Under the pieces are notes generated by a model. The model searched no databases, was not told where the DNA came from, and worked only from the letters and a program-made list of their open reading frames with translations. Shown piece after piece: positions 43,777 to 56,174 of a DNA stretch of 64,000 nt. The stretch lies in assembly GCA_940337035.1 (NCBI GenBank), contig OW679195.1:174812015-174876014 (forward strand). The letters are read 5' to 3'. The first letter of the stretch is position 1; each line of letters opens with the position of its first letter. The translations under genes and the position numbers were made by a program. This DNA comes from Agriotes lineatus. Lineage: Eukaryota; Arthropoda; Insecta; Coleoptera; Elateridae.

Positions 43777-44752
43777 ATGAATTTAACACGAGAACATTTT
43801 CGAGCTATGATTTTGAATAATTTTTAAAGTGGTCGATCGCTTAGTTTCTGCTTTTGGCGAGCAAGTACCTTCAAAAACAACAATTTATCGTTTTTTACAA
43901 AAATGTAAATTTGGTCGTCTCGTCTCAGTGATGAGTTCTGCGAAGGTCGACCGGCAATATCTGTGGCACCACAAAACATTGATGCTGCGCGGGAAACGAT
44001 TTTGCAAGATCGGCATGTAAAGTATGACGAGATTCAGTCAACCTTGGGCATAGGTAGGAGTCAAATACATTTAATTTTGCACTACCATTTAGATGTGAGG
44101 AACCTATGTTCGCTTTGGATTCCACAAAATTTGACTCCAGCCTCCAGCACAATTAACGGATCGTGTTGTGTGGTGCAAGATAAACTTCAAAATATTTAAT
44201 GAAGGAACTTCAAATCATGTATATAACATCACGTCGGGAGATGAAACCTATATTTATTTCTATGAACCCGAAAGAAAAGGCCAGTCGGCTGTTTGGGTGT
44301 TTCAATCTTCTTCTTCTGAAAGTGCCTATCCTTTTTGGATGTTGGCGATCACACTACCCCATTTTATTTTGTTTGCAGCCAAGCAGAAAAGTTTTGCGGA
44401 GGTCAATCCGGACCACTGCCTCAAGTTCTTAAGCCAAGATATTCGCCGGCGTCCTGGACCTCGTTTACTGTCGATCTTGCTTTGCAGAATTAGTTGTAGG
44501 AGACGATATTTACCATTACGCATGTGTTTCAATACGAACAAAAATCAACAAAGGTTGTTCGTTCTCGCACTGTTTCCAAAAAATGATCGCTTAATTTGTC
44601 TCAAAATCGGATCATGTTGCAACTGTATGTCTTCAGGGTCAGAGAACTGTTAATGCTGATTGGCATACAACTATTTGTTTTCCTGAAGTTAGTTCTGAAA
44701 TCCGCAAAACCAATAAAGCAATAAAGCAATTTATTTCCGAATATTTGTGTGT
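43777..44752 (+). pseudogene. mariner transposase pseudogene
   Basis: ATG 43777 begins MNLTREHFRAMI, the usual mariner start, and is soon broken by a stop. Recognisable blocks follow in shifting frames: FGEQVPSKTTIYRF (helix-turn-helix), a linker SDEFCEGRPAI, NIDAARETILQDRHVKYDEI, SLGIGRSQIHLILH, SGDETYIYFYEPERKGQSAV (first catalytic Asp in the GDE block) and, after the LINE insertion, ATVCLQGQRTVNADWHTT. The HHDNA block with the second Asp and the final DD34D motif are missing, so the gene is deleted at its 3' side. It could not catalyse transposition. Confidence 0.85.
44307..44523 (-). mobile_element. Severely truncated LINE 3' end inside the mariner
   Basis: A 217-bp insert flanked by GTGTTTCAAT (44297-44306 and 44524-44533). 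On the minus strand it encodes the last part of a LINE protein, SKRGPGRRRISWLKNLRQWS and KLFCLAANKIKWGSVIANI, then a stop and a GAAGAAGAAGA tail. These blocks are typical of the C-terminus of RTE-like and related LINEs, and the tail is the 3' simple repeat of such elements. Its position dates it after the mariner. Confidence 0.8.
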
Positions 44753-46619
44753 TTATGGTGTTTTCCCGTAATTTTCAGTCTTACTCTGGTACATCCTAAC
44801 ACCAGCAATCAATTAAAACATAAATGTTAACACTCCATAAACCAAACACAGCATTATCCGATCACAGAGTAAACATGCTACATACTTTTAATTTTGCATC
44901 ACCGAAAATACTACAAAAAGAATCAAACCTAAAAATAGTAGTTTGTATACCAAAGCACTGAATTTTAGCTTTTTATCTGAAATGCGGATTTAGTTGCCCG
45001 TAGGGCCAAGGCAAATAAACTACATGAGGGATAAAAAGGAACTTCAGTGCCGAGAGGTGCATTATGCTTTTCTTTTAAATCGAATAATCGCGAAATTACA
45101 GCATTTTAACTAACTTTTATAGGTTATGTTGACATCGGTTGACGTTTATCTGTCGCCCCGCCCCCCGCCAGCTACAACAAGTCGTAAAATAATGCATTAC
45201 TTCACTGCCGATTTCTCGTATTTTAATGATGATTTCGAGGTACTTCACTGCCGAATAAAAAAAGTGGTTTATTAGAAAGTATAGAAATAAAGAAAGTCCC
45301 CTAACTCGATAAATTAGAAAAATGACATTGAAAGTTAGTATTTATTGCAACATTTTATAACTAGACATTTTCGTTAAATTAAATATAATCGAAATTTAAA
45401 ATTTTGGAACCAAATTTAAAATTTGGAAAATTTGGGAAATAGGTTGAACAATTGGGTTATCAACGTAATGAAATTTAGGGTTTGTGCGTTTAGTTTTTGA
45501 AAAGTTGAACAAATTAAACAATAAAAGTGGATTACATACAGCAAATTTAATTAAAGATGAAATGTTCATCAACATTTGTGTTAAGTGATATTTTAACAAT
45601 TTTAAAATCTCTTGATCATTTCGAAGAAGCACGAGGTAAGTAACCTATAATCGAGAAAAAATTATATATTCGTAAATCTACCACTTTCAAAATTGCAATA
45701 GAATTTTTTTTCAGAGTTTAAAAACCACCCTCAAAATTAAAAACGAAACCTTTCAAACAGAAATTAATTATTATTTGAAACGTACCTAAAGTGTAAAAAT
45801 CACTTGTTTTTGTTTTTAAAGTACACAATAAAATTTGACTGCATTTCTTCACGAAGAAGAAGGTCGTTTTCTTAGCATAATAAAAAAAAGGATTATCAGC
45901 CATAAATAAAACTAATGATATATTAAATATTTGTGTTTTTATACACTTTAACTTTAACCTCTTAAATATGTTGAAACTGAAAACTTACAAAAGAATGTAG
46001 TGTCAATTCAAGGATTTTTTAAAATTTTATTGGCATCGATGGCTTGCTACTAATAATTAACAGAACATACCTCGTAGTAAATATTTCTGTAATTATATAA
46101 TTGTTGAACAAAAATACACCAGAGAACCAATTTATATTTTTTCTTTATTAATTATATACAATTTTCTTCAATCTTGCAGCGGTTCTAATTGTTTTTTTTG
46201 TATTTGGGTCCTTCATTTTCATATCGATTTTAATTGCGCACTCGCAGCCCTTTTAATCGTTTTATCGAGACCCTGCTAAAATACCCGTAATTAGTAATAT
46301 AATTTATACTTTACACGTTTCCTTTGGTTTTAATATGTTCAAAATATTTACATTTTTTGTAATAATCCGCACTTAAAAATATGCACCGGCCAACCTACTA
46401 ATTGTCATTACGTGCCCTTGCACCATATTGAAATTTTTCGCAGCTTTTCGAGAAATACCCAGTTATTGTTCGAGAATATTGGTGGTGATACCATGAAACT
46501 TAACAATTTTAAAAATCAAAGAAAAATAGAAGTAAAAATATCTTTACCTTCATAATAATACGGAAACACGAAAGGGAAACATTTGGCCATGTGAATTAAA
46601 TTAATTTCCAATAAAAAAA

Positions 46620-46712
46620 TTATTAGCGATGGGATTCGAACTACAACGCCTGCAAACGCGAATTTAAATCCTGGCACCTGATCCACGGGCCCATGGAGGA
46701 TCTCTCCCGGCT
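46620..46712 (-). repeat. tRNA-like fragment (possible SINE head)
   Basis: The minus strand shows a box A-like GTGGATCAGGTGCCAG and a box B GTAGTTCGAATCCCATCGC. The arms do not fold into a complete tRNA. Probably a SINE remnant; a decayed tRNA gene is possible. Confidence 0.35.
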
Positions 46713-46779
46713 TTGTGATGCGGGGCTGTATTTAACAAAACATATTTGTTGTTCAAACTTTTTGACTTTTTTACGACAT

Positions 46780-47125
46780 TACCCTATCTTTGTTGGGCAC
46801 AAATATAAAAAATAAAAAATATATTACTTTTATTTATTTCTCGTTTAACGGAAAAAGAAACAAATTAATTTTTTTTAACTTGTTCACCTTGTATATATTT
46901 GCCGGACATTTTCTCGGTTGTCAGGTAGACATATACTCTGCATGCAACATATCGTCTTCTTTCAACAAACAGTTTTTGAGTTTTACTGCCAACAGACAGG
47001 CAGACAGACAAACAGACGGAATTGCGAAAACCTGTTTTTCGTTATCTAGGGACCGTGAAAGAAGAAATCTCGGAAGGTGATTTTTTCGTGATTACAATAC
47101 TTCTTTGGTTTGTTAGACGAGAGAA
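46780..47125. repeat. CAGA-tract repeat, right half
   Basis: Shares with 13300-13601 the order: short conserved stretch, a CAGGCAGACAGACA-type microsatellite (46993-47019), then sequence ending TTACAATACTTC. The left half is not recognised. Confidence 0.45.
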
Positions 47126-47329
47126 GTAAAAAGAATTGGTTAAAAAGTTTTAATTTCACCAATTCTCGATTTTTAAGACGAGTATAATGTGCACCTCGGC
47201 ACTGAGGTTCCTTTTTAACACTCTGCGGTTTTCTGCAGCTAAATTTACATTCGTAATAAAAAGTTAAATTTCTGTTTCTTGGTACACACTATCAAAATAG
47301 TTTTTATAGGTGGTAAGTTTAATAGTATA

Positions 47330-47775
47330 TTAAAGTATGAGTGGATAACAAGGTCTTTAAAACACGCGCGAGTTTTCGAGCACGACGGCGTAGCCGGAGT
47401 GCTCGAAATAGAGCAAGTGTTTTAAAGACCAGTTATCCACAAATACTTTACGCTATTTTTTTTATTATACCTGCAATACCTACTGGAAATAAATTACGCA
47501 CTAAAAACTTAGAACTAATTTTTGTCGTGATAAATCGAGAGGGCATAATAATATTGCTACTATAGTTACGAGAATTGTTTACGTTTTTGTCGCGTCCACG
47601 TCCGTTGTTGCATTCAGTCGTGTCAGCAAAATAAAGATAGCGATGAAGTTATAATGTTACCTATATACCTTGTTTCCTTGACAACCTTTAAAACTGGGCG
47701 TGCTTTAATCGCCTGTTTTCGCACGCTCAGGCGTGCTTTACACGGCGATTCTGATGCAGGTATAATAAAAAGCAT
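47330..47775. repeat. Hairpin-rich MITE-like cluster
   Basis: GTGGATAACAAGGTCTTTAA (from 47341) is matched in inverted form by TTAAAGACCAGTTATCCAC ending near 47440, enclosing a CG-rich inner hairpin with GAGCAC and GTGCTC. TTATTATACCTGCA near 47462 is matched in inverted form by TGCAGGTATAATAA near 47755-47768. The cluster has no coding value; an open frame through it is a consequence of the palindrome. Confidence 0.55.
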
Positions 47776-48109
47776 ATTGTGGGTACTTATTCTTAGCTTA
47801 AATTTCCAAAAGCTGTTTCCATAAATGGAGGCTTTAAGAAAAGTCAGATTTTCACTTTCGACCCATTCCAAAAAAACATAGAAACTTTAATTCTTTATAG
47901 GAGTTAGTCCGTGCTATAGGAACCGCCCTTAGAGTTAAAAGTGATCAAAATAGTACATGGGGGGTTGAACTATAGGTGATGAAATGGAATAGGAGCAATT
48001 GTGCAAATATTTTTTCACTCAGTGGGGAACTTTTTTTTTCCTAGCCGTTACCTTTGGTTTTTAGCGGCTCAGTTATCTTCTTAAGTTCCAAAATAAATTT
48101 TAATATCTA

Positions 48110-48862
48110 ACCCGGGAAAGTCTTGTAACGAAAAACCGAATACAGCATCTGCAATGCTTCAGGCACTCCGAAATGAAACTGAAAAGTGGTTACAAAAGTA
48201 GAGAATACAGTTAAACGAGGGGAAACATCGGTTTTACAGCAAAACGCCCAACTTGTCCGCCTATCACCCTCAGCAACACTTCCATCCCACAAACAAATGA
48301 AATAAAGTACCTGGGACTTCAGGCTCTTCACCTGGAAAACTCATATTAGCAAAAAACGCAAAGAAATGTACATTACGATAAGGAAGCTCTACTGGCTTAT
48401 CGGAAGAAAATCTTCCTTAACACCAGATAATAGTATCTTTCTATGTAAAAATAGGAGTATAAGTCTACCGATCCGGACTTACGGATGCCAGTTGTAGGGT
48501 TGTGTCAGTAATTCCAACCTGGATGTCATAGAAATGCACCATGGTTTGTGCAAAATCGCACCCTACATACCGACGTAAACATCCCATATGTGAGTGATTT
48601 TATCAAACTATACGCCTTTAAGTACCATAATACCAGACACCCAAATAAAATCATGGAACCACTGACAGCAGATCTACACACTAGGCGATTTCGGATGAAA
48701 TGTTCAAAGAGTTTGACAAATTAAACATGGAAGGAAACCGCTTGGAGCCCCCTTCAATAAAGTGCTAAGTCCAATTACTATAATTACCCACCACTAGCTC
48801 ATAGAATGTAATTCATTCTGATAGCTAAAAAACTATTACAAAAAAAAGAAAAGAAAAAAAAC
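48110..48862 (+). pseudogene. Jockey-like LINE fragment with A-rich tail
   Basis: Translations in several frames give EKWLQK and RIQLNEGKHRF, then KEMYITIRKLYWLIGRKSSL, RTYGCQL and SNLDVIEMHHGLCKIAPYIP, corresponding to the thumb and post-RT region of Jockey-clade LINEs (KRxMYWLIGR and PIWTYGxQLW blocks). The 3' end is A-rich (48838-48861). Upstream RT motifs are absent, so it is 5'-truncated, and it is full of stops. Confidence 0.7.
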
Positions 48863-48889
48863 TGCCCTAAAAGTATTACAAGCCGTACG

Positions 48890-50080
48890 TTCTAAGTGGC
48901 GTAATGTCTCTTCAAATTCTATATCTCGTGTTAACAATGTATTACCTTCAATTGATTCGTCGGCTAAATCTCGCAAAAATAAAATATTAGTGACTACGCG
49001 GATACAATTGCCGGCCGGACTAACTCAATGGAGACAGTGTGCAGTTTTTTAAATACAAAAGGTTAATTAATAAGCCAAAACCGGGCGCCAACGAATCGTT
49101 TAATTACGATACGTGTATCCAAGTGTCACCGAGAATTCGTAAACTCCAGTAGCACATTATTCTGAAAGAAAGCTTAAAAATACAAGTAGCAGTAACAAAG
49201 AACAAGACTAAAATGGTACTATCATAGTACAGTAATCACGAAATCAATAGTATACAGTACAAAGTACAGGTGATTATTTGCTGAACATAGGTTATCCGTA
49301 GGGTGATAAATATAGGCATAATTAAGGTGCACCTCAAAACATGAATTCGACTTACCAGTAAATTAGCATACACCACAAATTAAGAAACACAAATATAAAT
49401 TATATTAAATTCGACAGTTTAAAAAGACGTAACGGAGATTAATGTAGGCTCCGAGGATGTAAAACATTAAGTGCATTAGTTCGTGAAGCCAACTGTAAAT
49501 GACGGCGAAAGTCCAAAATACGGAATAATGAAGGAATTCAAACAGGTACTATAGCAAAAAAATAAGGTACTCAAAGAACCGGATTACTGTCCACAGTATT
49601 AATTGGTTTTAATGCAAGGGAAAATAGAACATGTTAGTCAGATATCTTTGTCGAACCTCCTTCTTCCCACTCAAATGGTCACGTAGCTGACACATATAAT
49701 CTGAAGTATAACCTCAAATAGCCCATAGAAGGCTGGATTCCACAGGTGCCTTCAGAGTAGCACTAGGTTGAAAGCCATTGCCCTCAGTGTGGGACTGCCA
49801 AAACTTTTCACGAACAAGGCAGGGCGTTTAAGTGGAGCTTTGAACCTGCTGCTATAAGGAAATGCCCAAGATATAATCAAGAATATCTTAAACACGACAC
49901 GAAAAAGCTTCAAACGAGTTATCTCGGATGATCAAGTCGCGTGCAAAGTGGGTCAACAGAGCGTCTATAAACTTCCTAAGCTGCGATATTCTGGTGGATT
50001 CAGCGAGGGCGAAATCCATCCAATAAAAACCCCATGCCCGCAGAAACTTTTAGACAATTCGAAAGACGCTAGCTGTTGAC
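48890..50080. other. Intronic stretch, mostly unrecognised
   Basis: A stretch near 48890-49050 reads open on the plus strand (VLQAVRSKWRNVSSN...) but I cannot place it. Nothing else was recognised. Confidence 0.3.
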
Positions 50081-50084
50081 GCTC

Positions 50085-50800
50085 ATAGCACACAAGGCAA
50101 GAACGCGAAAACAAAGCCAAACCATTATCGCTACACGTACCGATAAAAACAAAATGCAAGCGGGCGGAGTGCGCGCGAAATTCAAATTATATACCATGGA
50201 CCCGGAAATAACATAGAATGCGCGCACAGAGACCTGTAAAGTTATAGAGACGTACTCGGATCGTAATAAGCATAATTTGGGCTTCTACAAAAATCTCCAT
50301 TGACAAAATTGTATTCAGTTCCCATTTTGACAAGGAGGTCGGGCTTCTATGGCAGAATACCCGGGTACTCAGAGAAGAGTTACTCTGTTGCATCGTCCAA
50401 GCTGAATGAAAGATCTACACTGCCTTCGAATCATAAAACTGAGCGCAGTGCTTTTAAAGCTGTCTCGCTGTCTGACGTTATTTTGATACGTGTGTTCTTA
50501 TGCCAGCCACAGACGCAGAGACTTACTTTAAGACTTGTGTGTGCATTCAAAAACCATGCATTCAAACGCGCGTATGTGGTTCAAACCTTCAGACTTATTT
50601 GGAATTCGCATTCCAATAATGCGTGTACTTTGGCTTGAAAAACCGTGGTGTATTGACCAAGGTTCTTTCTTATTTCCACCTTTGGTCTGACGCTGTACAC
50701 ACCAGCTCCAATACCCTCTTGCGTTTTTGAGCCATCCGTGTACCACATTAAGTCAGCCGCTGTTGAATGGGGTTTATTCAACTCCAACTCTTCTCTTCTA
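50085..50800 (-). pseudogene. Jockey-like LINE fragment, RNase H domain
   Basis: Minus-strand reading begins STAADLMWYTDGSKTQEGIG followed by GAGVYSVRP, the first RNase H block with its catalytic Asp, then frames shift through QAKVHALLECE (the second block) to NRVTLLSEYPGILP with DLLVKMGTE, matching the W-x-PGH-x-G and KADxLAKxG blocks of the domain. Several stops. It could be a different copy of the family seen at 6890-7556. Confidence 0.7.
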
Positions 50801-51949
50801 GGGAAAAGGATCTCAAACGGCCTCTTAAAACAAATGATATATAAATGTGAAAATGACTTAATATACTGAAAACGAACATCAATGGAGTTACCGAATTTAG
50901 GCGCTACTTAATTTTCACATTGTGTAGCCATTTAGGTGCACATCCACAAATACCTTAAATGATAGATTTACACAAATAAAGGGGATGGCTTAAGCCTTTT
51001 GACGTAAGATCCATGCTGATACCTGTTCAACCACGTCTGACACTGCAAGATTTTTTAAAATATTGTACAATAATGTGATAAAATAGAAAATACTGATCTT
51101 TAAATTCAATAAAAGTTGATATATTTTACTGAAGGTTTCCCAAAATACCGACGCAATGGAAAGATTTGGAAGCAATTTTTAGAATTAGCGTAAAAAGATA
51201 AATAGGGTATACGTATTAGGTTCTAAGAAAAACTATCTGTATTACCACTCTTTATATAAGGTTATATGAAGAAGTTTATTCATAAACTCCGGTAATTTGA
51301 AGGGGAGCTGTTTTTCTATTTTGCTTGTTGTCTTGTTTAAGTTCTTTGGATATTTTGAAGCATTGGTTTTATTGTTTCACATGCTTGACAAAAGTCTATT
51401 CACACTTAACTCACTTATTGGATCTATTTCTATCTTGTCTTTTAATTGTTTGTGTCATGGTATATTGGTTCTCTTGTTATTTTTTTAATTCTCTATTTCC
51501 TTCGTAAAACATATCCAGCTTTAGAATTCTTGTGATTTAGTGTTTTTCTTAGATTTGCCGTCGTCAACAACATTTCTACACCTTTAATAAATACCACCAC
51601 ATACCTTTGCACAAATTTTCTTCTCGTGTATACATTTCACCTAGTTCACTATGTTGATTATTTTTAAAAATCGTTCTACGCGATACCATAAAAGCCAAGA
51701 TTCGAATGGTGTACTTGAATGCTATAACATTTTACACCAATAATGGTATTCATGAAATTGTCAAATTTTATTTAGTTGGCGCTGTAAAAACTGTCATCAG
51801 ATCACCTATAAAAATTATTACACTAGTAACATTTTTCTACAGTCGTGTCAAAAGTAATAATTTTTAAAGCAGTTTCTAGTTCCAAAAGTGACCACTTTTA
51901 ATGTTAGTGTGCGAATTACGCCTTAAAAGGTACATCGCATCGTTTCTCG

Positions 51950-52310
51950 TAAATTCCATTTTTCTATTTGCTCTGCCTATCTTCTTTACTTGTCCCAACC
52001 ATGATTTGCTTAGCCTTCTCTTGCTTCGTATTTTTTGCTTTTATTATTTTCCTTGCTAGACTATCTCGGTTCATCCTGATTATGTGTCAATAAGATTTTA
52101 GCCTTCTTTTAACAAAACTACATATCGGTTCTTGGTTCAGCGACTTTTTGATAATCTCAGTTTGAATTATATCTAAGCGTGCCTCGCCTGTGATCTTTTT
52201 AAGTTGTTTTATTTGAACTGCAGTTACTGGTAACTGCTCACTGGAATGAATTTCTATGAACTCAAGGTAGCCTAGGTGGTTGCGATAGGACTGTTTGGGT
52301 ATCAATCAAA
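51950..52310 (-). pseudogene. RTE-like LINE fragment, C-terminal part
   Basis: The minus strand contains EARLDIIQTEIIKKSLNQEP, VKRRLKSY, then HIIRMNRDSLARKIIKAKNT, matching the WFGHxxRMxxxRLARK block found at the end of RTE-like LINE proteins. It lies on the same strand as the RT fragment at 52930-53830 and may be part of one decayed element with an intervening insertion. Confidence 0.6.
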
Positions 52311-52508
52311 TTTGTTATATTAGGTGAATTTACTCTTATCTGATTTAGCCAGTGGTTAGCACATACTCACTAATACGATTTTTTCCGTCAGCATTTTATT
52401 TTTAAAGCAATGAACGTGTACTGAGATCAGTATACAGTTGTACACCCATTTAATTTAATGACCATATTTATGAATCGCCCAGTATATACTGTTAACTATA
52501 TGACATTA

Positions 52509-52537
<29 letters not shown>
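52509..52537. repeat. (TA)n microsatellite
   Basis: About 29 bp of alternating TA in the OBP intron. Unstable simple repeat, no further role seen. Confidence 0.9.
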
Positions 52538-52539
<2 letters not shown>

Positions 52540-52736
52540 TATTGTATTTTTTTTATTTGTTGCCTTTGCCTATGCCGCGCTCACCTAACGTACATACGTA
52601 CATACATAGATGATGTATTTCTATTTTTGTTTGTTTTGAGTGTTTGCACTTTAGTATTTGAATAAAGTTGTGATATTTTATTGGTCATTATTTTTATCTG
52701 GTCGATTTGCTGGAATTATCTTTCTACCTTGTGATG

Positions 52737-52927
52737 GTCCGACGCAAGGATTAAGCGACGTTGAGGACCTGGCGCCCTCTTCTTTTCATTCTTTTTCAGC
52801 GTAGCTGGAACCCCGACCCTTCTCGGCGAGGTAGCTCAATTAGGCCGATAGTTACCAGCCGGCAAAATACCTACTACAACTTTCGCCACCACGTAAGGCC
52901 AAAACATTAATCCTTCGTCACAAAGGA
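52737..52927. repeat. Short inverted-repeat insertion between LINE fragments
   Basis: GACGCAAGGATTAA at the left end is matched in imperfect inverted form by TTAATCCTTCGTC at the right end, enclosing a GC-richer 160 bp with no coding content. It sits directly next to the RT fragment at 52930. Possibly a small MITE. Confidence 0.45.
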
Positions 52928-52929
52928 TT

Positions 52930-53830
52930 TGAATCAGTTGATAGGAACAGTATCGAACGCTTTCTCCAGGTCTATAAAAATTAAATGGGTATCTAAGTTC
53001 TTTAGTTTCCTCTTTTGTAGTATTTGTTTTAGGGAGTAAGTGTTATCTGTGCAAGAGCGTCATGCGGTAAACCCACTTTGTTCTTCGCCTATTGTTATTT
53101 CTTGCTCCACTCTTTTCTTTATTATTCGTCCATACAATCTTCCTACTGCGGCTAACACTCTTATTCCTTTATAATTTTTGCAGTTGTTCCTTGATCTTTT
53201 TTTATGGATTGGCGTCAAATATCCTACCTTCCAATCATTCGGTAGCTCGTTCTTCTCTTCTATTAATACAAATATATATTGTCTGATGTCTATCTCTTCA
53301 GTAAAAATGCTGACTGTTCGTCTTTTAGTTTATATTTCGATACTCTTCTCTAACCTACAGTAGCTAGGCATATCGCTATATAGTTATCACTTATCACAAT
53401 CACTTTCTTCTCCTTTTTTATATGTTGGCATAATTAAGTTTTCCTCTCAGTCTTTGTTTTCTTCTCTAATCCAAAGATTTCTGGGCCTATGTCGTCTTTC
53501 CACTTGCTTTCCCTGTTTAGATTTTCTTAACTCTGTTTCTATTTCTTCTCAGGTTATTTCCTCCATTTGTGTTATCCTCTCCTCTGGCTTTCTTCCATTC
53601 CGTATATCCGTGTTTCGTGTTTCTCTTGCTCTCCTCCGAATTTGTAAGTATAGCGAGCATTCTATACATGCAGTATTTCACACTCTTTCACTAGTTGTTC
53701 TTTGTAACTGCTTAGCCCTGGTTTTCAATACCTTTATTTTTCTTTTTTTTCCCATTGCTTTATGCCATATGTTGGATTTATTTCTGTTTCACATTCATCC
53801 CACCTTTTCCTCTTTGTGAAATTGATTATT
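52930..53830 (-). pseudogene. RTE-like LINE RT remnant
   Basis: Minus-strand blocks: SGKDDIGPEIFGLEKK (the GxDxIPxE region), NDWKVGYLTPIHKKRSRNNC, NYKGIRVLAAVGRLYGRIIK, EQSGFTA and FIDLEKAFDTVP (motif A). The order and wording match the N-terminal half of an RTE-like RT. The YADD block is absent because the copy is interrupted at 52927. Many stops upstream of 53400. Confidence 0.75.
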
Positions 53831-53849
53831 GTTTACTAATAGACACGCA

Positions 53850-54480
53850 ATAAATAAAAGGTGAAAACTGTTTAAAACTGATTACTTTTAAAAATCGCCA
53901 TTTTAAAACAGTTATTTGTACAATTAGTGATGAAACTAATATTTTTTTTTATGAGTTTGAAGGTTGCTTTCATACGTGTTTCCGCCGTTATTATTTGTGC
54001 ATAGTGATATCGTGTAATTTGAAATTTGGTCAAAAAGGGCTTTTTAGAATTTACAAATGTTACATTGACAATTCAGAATTTCAATAAAATAGTTAGAAAC
54101 AGTATCAACTATTCACGATTTTTCGTTAAAAAGCTACTTTAATGATCACTTTGCAAAAAAATATTTGGAATTCGCATCTTTAGATGTAGGTACGCTTATG
54201 GTAAAAATATATTACATTAAAACCAGTGACGGATCGTGTAGAATGTTGATGGTAGTGCCAATCGACTGTATTTAAAATGCAACTTCCACCACCTCACAAA
54301 GACAAATTCCGATATTCCAAGATCTAAATATTTCACATAGGGGCTCGTGGACTGGCAAAAGTTATCATCAGTGAAAGAATAAAGTATCAAGGTAGTCTTG
54401 CTTTCGTCCCAGATTACACAACGAATTTGGACATACAAAAGTGTTTATGCAAGTTGCGTGAGATATAAAATCCATTCTAT
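53850..54480. other. Intronic stretch, nothing recognised
   Basis: AT-rich sequence without recognisable coding blocks or repeat ends. Confidence 0.35.
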
Positions 54481-54489
54481 GTTTTTTTA

Positions 54490-55340
54490 AGTAAGTAATT
54501 TATTCGTTCACTAACTCTTCGATGTTATTAGGAAAAGTATTGTGTGGATAGCATTCCTAATGCATCTAATATTTCTTCTTTCATGGGGTTTCTTAAAAAA
54601 GCCGTAATCTTGGCTCCGCTTCGAATGTAGACATATATGTTGTCACTAACACTTTTAAAAGTTTTAGAGTTTTTTGATGTTCCATGCATTTCGTCTTGTA
54701 AAATAGTGATACGACTCCTGAAACATTCCTCAGTTCTCTTTTATAAAGTACTTGCACTTTAGCTCTTAATCTACTTAAAAAAACATAAACTGTATCACAG
54801 AGAAAGATTTCATGATAGTCGTTAACATTTTTCAGCACAAATAAATTTGTAGCTATTAGATGCTCAGTAAAACTAAATCTTCAAACCTTCTCTTTTTTTA
54901 TTTGTGGAAGCAAGTGTATGCGGGAAGTGTTTCGTCTTCTAAAAATTCCGAATTATTGTCTGCAATAACTTTATCCTTTTGATTCCGTATTTTGTGCATT
55001 TTATTTTCAAATTTTGTAAATGATGTCTAACTCTGATTGGGTCTGTATTTATCTTTTCTAGTTGCTTAAAAATGATATTGACATGGGGCGTTATTTTGTG
55101 AAAAACTGTCAACCAAAATGTAAAATTCTTATCTTTAAGATTTTAAGAACCAGCTTGTTCAATTGTAGACTTATATTTTGATCATTATCTAGAGTTTCAA
55201 TAACGTTTATCAGCTCTTCTCTCACATTTCACTTTCCATTTAGTTTGTGATGACTATTGTAATCTTTGATGAACAATTTCGTCCAGCACTCTCGTTCTTT
55301 GTGAACAATTGGAAAATAATGAGCAGATCGCAGATAGGTG
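54490..55340 (-). pseudogene. hAT-type transposase remnant (DUF4371/ZMYM1-like)
   Basis: Minus-strand translations in broken frames give SLQLNKLVLKI, KNFTFWLTVFHKITPHVNII and FKQLEKINTDPIRV, typical of the DUF4371 family of TTF/ZMYM1-like hAT proteins. Further on come SGVVSLFYKTKCMEHQKTLK and KLLKVLVTTYMSTFEAE, the hAT C-terminal dimerisation block (LLKILxTxPMTTAEAER). The N-terminal zinc finger is not seen. Many stops; inactive. Confidence 0.6.
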
Positions 55341-55344
55341 TACA

Positions 55345-56170
55345 AAAATTATTTGAACTAATCGATTAACTGACACTGCCTAGGTATATTTGATGAGCGT
55401 ATCAATAAACATAATTCGCTAAAGAATATTTTTTCTTTTATTAATTTTTGAACTCCATTTAAACCTCCGCTGATAACCTGTCATAACTCTGTGTGATTAG
55501 TTTTTTGGTGGGTCTCTAATTAATTAAAGGGTCGATTGCCTTTAAAATGCAGTCCGATAGTGAAGCAGCATCTTGGCCTACTGCAAGATTTAGCGCGAAG
55601 CAACGCTGTACGTCATATAGTCGCTGAAATTGAATACATGAAATAACAATTAACAGCAGGTAGCAGGCCGCAGTTTTATCGGAACTGTCTTGAATGCCGG
55701 CGCGGACGTGGCTCCTATTGAAAGTTGATATATTCCTGTCTTTCGACATACGTCTTGCCTCTGGCCCCCGCTGCAGTCTATAAACTGTCAAAAAGCGTCT
55801 GCAAAGCTAGGAACGCTGATCCTACAGTTCATATTCATAAAATGAATATTGCTCCTGCTTTAAATTGAGAAGAATGATGAAAAATAAGTACAAAAAATGT
55901 TTCTTTCAGAATAAAAAATTCTTAAATTATTCCTTATAGTGAGCCACCACTGAATTTAAAACACAAATTTAACAGTAAGTTCCTAATACCAAATTCATTA
56001 ACGGTGAAAATACATGCAAATGTAACCTTTAGTAAATCAATGAGTTATTAATTAATGCCTCTCTCTATTTCTAGAGACATGCTCCTAATCACCAATTAAT
56101 CACTGTGATCTTTCTTGAAGGTCAGCGCAGCTTTAATTTGAATTTCCGGGCTCTATTTGCTGCGTAAAAG
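55345..56170. other. Intronic stretch before the last OBP exon
   Basis: No recognised element. A 91-codon minus-strand open frame at 55516-55791 has no family resemblance. Confidence 0.35.
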
Positions 56171-56174
56171 CTTT

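Larger units (their letters stand above)
43601..44789 (+). mobile_element. mariner element, inactive, interrupted by a LINE tail
   Basis: Inverted ends: the left end GAAGACTGAAAATTTCGGGA (within 43601-43631) is matched by the inverse of TTTTCCCGTAATTTTCAGTC (within 44761-44789). TA dinucleotides flank it (43599-43600 and 44790-44791), the mariner target duplication. It contains a degraded transposase (43777-44752). A 217-bp LINE 3' end sits inside it (44307-44523). It lies in the OBP intron on the same strand. Confidence 0.85.
45030..47220. mobile_element. Inverted-repeat element (uncertain DNA transposon)
   Basis: AAAAAGGAACTTCAGTGCCG (from about 45036) is matched in inverted form by CGGCACTGAGGTTCCTTTTT ending near 47216, each followed on the inner side by a similar GAGGTGCA-TTAT block. 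CACTGCCGA motifs repeat near 45203-45254. There is no recognisable transposase between the ends. Inside are a tRNA-like fragment (46620-46712) and a CAGA-tract repeat (46780-47125). The ends are convincing, but unity of the element is not. Confidence 0.45.

Noticed and set aside
47341..47565. A 74-codon basic open frame
   Set aside because: It runs through a perfect hairpin and is a by-product of the palindromic MITE-like sequence.
54000..54100. A host gene in the hAT region
   Set aside because: The recognisable pieces (54490-55340) are hAT transposase remnants with many stops.
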